From Solirubrobacteraceae bacterium (GTDB lineage Bacteria > Actinomycetota > Thermoleophilia > Solirubrobacterales > Solirubrobacteraceae): a stretch of 6,355 nucleotides of DNA. The stretch is taken from NCBI GenBank assembly GCA_025935735.1, contig JAICUS010000364.1, forward strand, positions 1-6,355, in the 5' to 3' direction. Below, in pieces: positions 4,787 through 6,355 of this stretch (positions within the stretch are counted from its first letter, which is position 1; each line of letters opens with the position of its first letter). The position numbers were made by a program, and so were the translations under genes. The notes beneath the pieces were generated by a model. It saw only the letters and a program-made list of their open reading frames with translations. It was not told the origin of the DNA and did no database searches.

Positions 4787-4790
4787 CTAG
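4787..4790. repeat. Right target-site duplication (CTAG) of the insertion sequence
   Basis: This is the direct copy of the CTAG at 3098-3101. Removing the element and one copy rejoins the STAS terminator to a point 13 bp before the ATG at 4804. Confidence 0.7.
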
Positions 4791-4803
4791 CCTCGGGGGC
4801 CGG

Positions 4804-5694
4804 ATGGCTTCCGGCTTCTCCTCATCGGACGCGCAGAGCGACTTCGCGCGGGCCCGGCGCGCGCGTGTGCTCTCGGACATCGCCCGGCGCATGCGCCGCG
4901 AGCCGGGCGACGTCGGCCAGATCCTGCCGTTCGAGGAGGTCGTCGACGCGCTCGGCCGCGTCGGGCAGGTGGACCGCGGCCTGCAGGTGGTGCCGCTGGA
5001 CGCGATCGTGGGGACGGTCGACCGCGCGGCCGACTTCGACCGCGGCTTCCGCCCCACCACCACGCGGCTGCGCTCGCGCTGGGAGCGCATCGCCGCCGCC
5101 CAGCGCCGCGGCGAGCCGCTGCCGCCGGTGTCGCTCTACCAGGTGGGCGAGCTCTACTTCGTGCGCGACGGCCACCACCGCGTCTCGGTGGCCAAGTCGC
5201 TCGGGCGCATGGACATCGACGCCTATGTGACCGAGGTCACCACCCGGCTGCGGCTGGGCAGCGACCTGCGGGTGTCCGAGCTGCCGCTCAAGGACCACGA
5301 GCGGCTGTTCCGCGAGCGCGTGCCGCTGGACGCGCCGCGGCGCGCCCGGATCGCGCTGTCGGACCCGTGGGACTTCGGCTTCCTGGCCGAGATGGTCGAG
5401 GCCTGGGGCTTCCGGATGATGCAGGAGCGCGGCAGCTTCGCCGACCGCGCCGAGGTCGCCCGCCGCTGGTTCGACGACGAGTACGCGCCGGTGTCGGAGA
5501 TGCTGCGCTCCGGCGAGCTGATCGAGCGCGGCGAGACCGACGCCGAGGCCTACATGCGGGTGGCCGGCCAGCGCTACCTGCTGCTGCGCACGCACGAGTG
5601 GTCCGACGACGTGCTCGAGCGACTCCGGCGCACCGACAAGCGCAAGCAGCGCCGCCGGCTGCCGCCGCCCCGGCGGCGCCGCAGGCGCATCTAG
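4804..5694 (+). CDS. ParB/Srx-fold N-terminal domain protein with Arg-rich tail
   Basis: The product has 296 residues. The signature is YFVRDGHHRVSVAKSLG (118-134), the ParB/sulfiredoxin-like nucleotide-binding motif (Asp122, Gly123, His124, His125, Arg126). It is preceded by a strand-helix region starting LQVVPLDAIVG (60-70). A Trp-rich helical segment follows (about 188-270). The C-terminus (279-296, KRKQRRRLPPPRRRRRRI) is strongly basic and suits nucleic-acid contact. No ParB helix-turn-helix domain or neighbouring parA is visible, so it is probably not the chromosome-partition ParB; its role is unknown. The ATG at 4804 has GGGGG 4 nt upstream (4795-4799), a tight but usable Shine-Dalgarno. 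The insertion sequence ends 13 bp upstream of the ATG, so its native promoter has probably been displaced. Confidence 0.85.
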   Translation: MASGFSSSDAQSDFARARRARVLSDIARRMRREPGDVGQILPFEEVVDALGRVGQVDRGLQVVPLDAIVGTVDRAADFDRGFRPTTTRLRSRWERIAAAQRRGEPLPPVSLYQVGELYFVRDGHHRVSVAKSLGRMDIDAYVTEVTTRLRLGSDLRVSELPLKDHERLFRERVPLDAPRRARIALSDPWDFGFLAEMVEAWGFRMMQERGSFADRAEVARRWFDDEYAPVSEMLRSGELIERGETDAEAYMRVAGQRYLLLRTHEWSDDVLERLRRTDKRKQRRRLPPPRRRRRRI

Positions 5695-5719
5695 TTCCGG
5701 CGCTCCCGGGCCGGGGTAG
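5694..5719 (+). promoter_or_regulatory. Candidate SigB/SigF-like promoter of the BON gene
   Basis: GTTC (5694-5697), 16 bp, then GGGTAG (5714-5719), ending 35 bp before the ATG at 5755. It is weaker than the two GTTA sites but has the same form, and the leader it implies contains a proper Shine-Dalgarno (AAGGGG, 5741-5746). Confidence 0.42.
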
Positions 5720-5754
5720 CCGCTCTCATAACGGCAATCAAAGGGGTACACCAC

Positions 5755-6246
5755 ATGAAGTCCGTCTTCACGTTCGCCCTCGGTGCGGCCGCGGGGGCGG
5801 CGGCCGCTCACTTCCTCGACCCGGACAGCGGCCGCCGGCGCCGCAGCCAGATGCGCGACCAGGCGCAGTCGAAGGCCGCCGGCGCGGCCTCCGCGGTGCA
5901 GACGCAGGCCCAGCACGCGACCGGCATGGCCAAGGGCGCGGCCAGCACCGTGACGCCCGGCCACACGCGGCTCGAGGAGCCCGACGACGTCACGCTGGCG
6001 CGCAAGGTCGAGACGCACATCTTCCGCGCGCACGACGCCCCGAAGGGCACCGTGTCGGTCGACGTCCAGGCGGGCGTGGCCTACCTGCGCGGCGTGGCCG
6101 CGCCGGAGTGGATCGACCGCCTCGCCGCGGAGGCGCGCCAGGTCGAGGGCATCAGCGGCGTCAAGAACCTGCTGCACACGCCGGGCACGCCGACCCCGGC
6201 CGCCGAGCCGCGCTTCCTCGCGGCGCAGCACTTCCACCGCTCCTAG
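5755..6246 (+). CDS. YtxH-like/BON domain protein
   Basis: The product has 163 residues. The N-terminus (about 4-20) is a short hydrophobic Ala/Gly helix, followed by FLDPDSGRRRRSQMRDQ (20-36), a motif typical of YtxH-type envelope-associated stress proteins. An Ala/Gln/Lys-rich stretch (37-66) should be helical or disordered. Residues 77-142 form a BON domain (DDVTLARKVETHIF, then VSVDVQAGVAYLRGV, then VEGISGVKNLLH), which is known from OsmY-like proteins and is thought to bind membranes or ligands. The start is secure: AAGGGG lies 8 nt before the ATG. It follows the ParB-like gene by 60 bp and has its own candidate stress promoter. Confidence 0.88.
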   Translation: MKSVFTFALGAAAGAAAAHFLDPDSGRRRRSQMRDQAQSKAAGAASAVQTQAQHATGMAKGAASTVTPGHTRLEEPDDVTLARKVETHIFRAHDAPKGTVSVDVQAGVAYLRGVAAPEWIDRLAAEARQVEGISGVKNLLHTPGTPTPAAEPRFLAAQHFHRS

Positions 6247-6257
6247 CCGAGCGATGC

Positions 6258-6284
6258 GGCGGGCCCGCGCGCCGCGGGCCCGCC
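6258..6284. terminator. Strong bidirectional terminator between convergent genes
   Basis: GGCGGGCCCGCG (6258-6269) and CGCGGGCCCGCC (6273-6284) form a perfect 12-bp stem with a 3-nt loop. It lies 11 bp after the BON stop and 8 bp after the minus-strand stop, serving both. Confidence 0.8.
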
Positions 6285-6292
6285 TCAGCCGC

Positions 6293-6355
6293 TCAGGCCG
6301 TCTTCGCGTGGGTGAGCGAGCGCCCGCCCTCGCGCTCGAACAGGTGGATCTGGGA
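6293..6355 (-). CDS. C-terminal tail of a gene entering from the right, possibly a sugar ABC transporter ATPase
   Basis: The minus strand shows 20 codons plus TGA (6295-6293), reading SQIHLFEREGGRSLTHAKTA. The IHLFE..GGRSL ending resembles the last residues of MsmK/UgpC-type ABC transporter ATPases, whose C-terminal regulatory domain often ends in (V/I)HLFD..TG. The reading frame and stop are supported by the terminator right after them; the product guess rests on a short match. Confidence 0.5.
   Translation of the reverse strand, partial: SQIHLFEREGGRSLTHAKTA

Noticed and set aside
5741..5749. AAGGGGTAC as a second GGGTA promoter box before the BON gene
   Set aside because: No -35-like box lies 14-16 bp upstream, and the AAGGGG sits at a normal Shine-Dalgarno distance, so it is better read as the ribosome-binding site.
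4822..6237. 471-codon open frame on the minus strand
   Set aside because: It is antisense to the ParB-like and BON genes, both of which have clear motifs and starts. The translated product is Arg/Ala/Gly/Leu-rich without any family pattern.
1..6355. CRISPR array, toxin-antitoxin pair or anti-phage operon
   Set aside because: No spaced direct repeats and no nuclease, helicase or toxin motifs were seen. The small ORFs do not form a toxin-antitoxin-like pair.

Overview
The window reads as chromosomal DNA from a very GC-rich actinobacterium. The gene mix (a PfpI/DJ-1 stress protein, a DUF1360 membrane protein, an RsbW-type kinase with an RsbV-type STAS partner, a ParB-like protein with an Arg-rich tail, a YtxH/BON-type protein) and the GC-rich, U-tract-free hairpins suggest a member of Thermoleophilia/Solirubrobacterales. 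That placement is inference from style, not from a marker gene.

Layout. Bases 3-425 (minus) carry the N-terminal 141 codons of a PfpI/DJ-1 family protein. It is divergent from a small single-pass membrane protein (468-758, plus), and the two starts are 42 bp apart around an inverted repeat. After an intergenic stretch comes an unlisted 40-residue Pro-rich ORF (983-1105). Its stop codon lies in one arm of an inverted repeat whose other arm ends in the start codon of a DUF1360 membrane protein (1143-1640). Then comes a three-gene partner-switching cluster: an RsbW-like ATPase (1751-2203), an overlapping gene that looks like a degenerate paralogue of it (2200-2607), and an anti-anti-sigma STAS protein (2681-3040) ending in a large terminator hairpin. 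A complete insertion sequence (3102-4786) with a DDE transposase sits at the foot of that hairpin, flanked by CTAG direct repeats. Its right end lies 13 bp before the start of a ParB-like gene (4804-5694). A BON-domain protein (5755-6246) follows. A strong bidirectional terminator then separates it from the C-terminal tail of a minus-strand gene, probably an ABC transporter ATPase (6293-6355).

How it fits together. Four plus-strand sites share a box of the form GTTA/GTTC/GCTA, 15-16 bp, GGGTA(G/C), just upstream of a start codon. This resembles promoters of the SigB/SigF general-stress type. Two of them precede the kinase cluster and the BON gene, and a third precedes the Pro-rich ORF. The simplest reading is a small general-stress regulon that includes its own partner-switch regulators, later interrupted by an insertion sequence. 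No sigma factor gene is visible here. The least expected items are the Pro-rich ORF with its possible coupling hairpin and the degenerate kinase paralogue.
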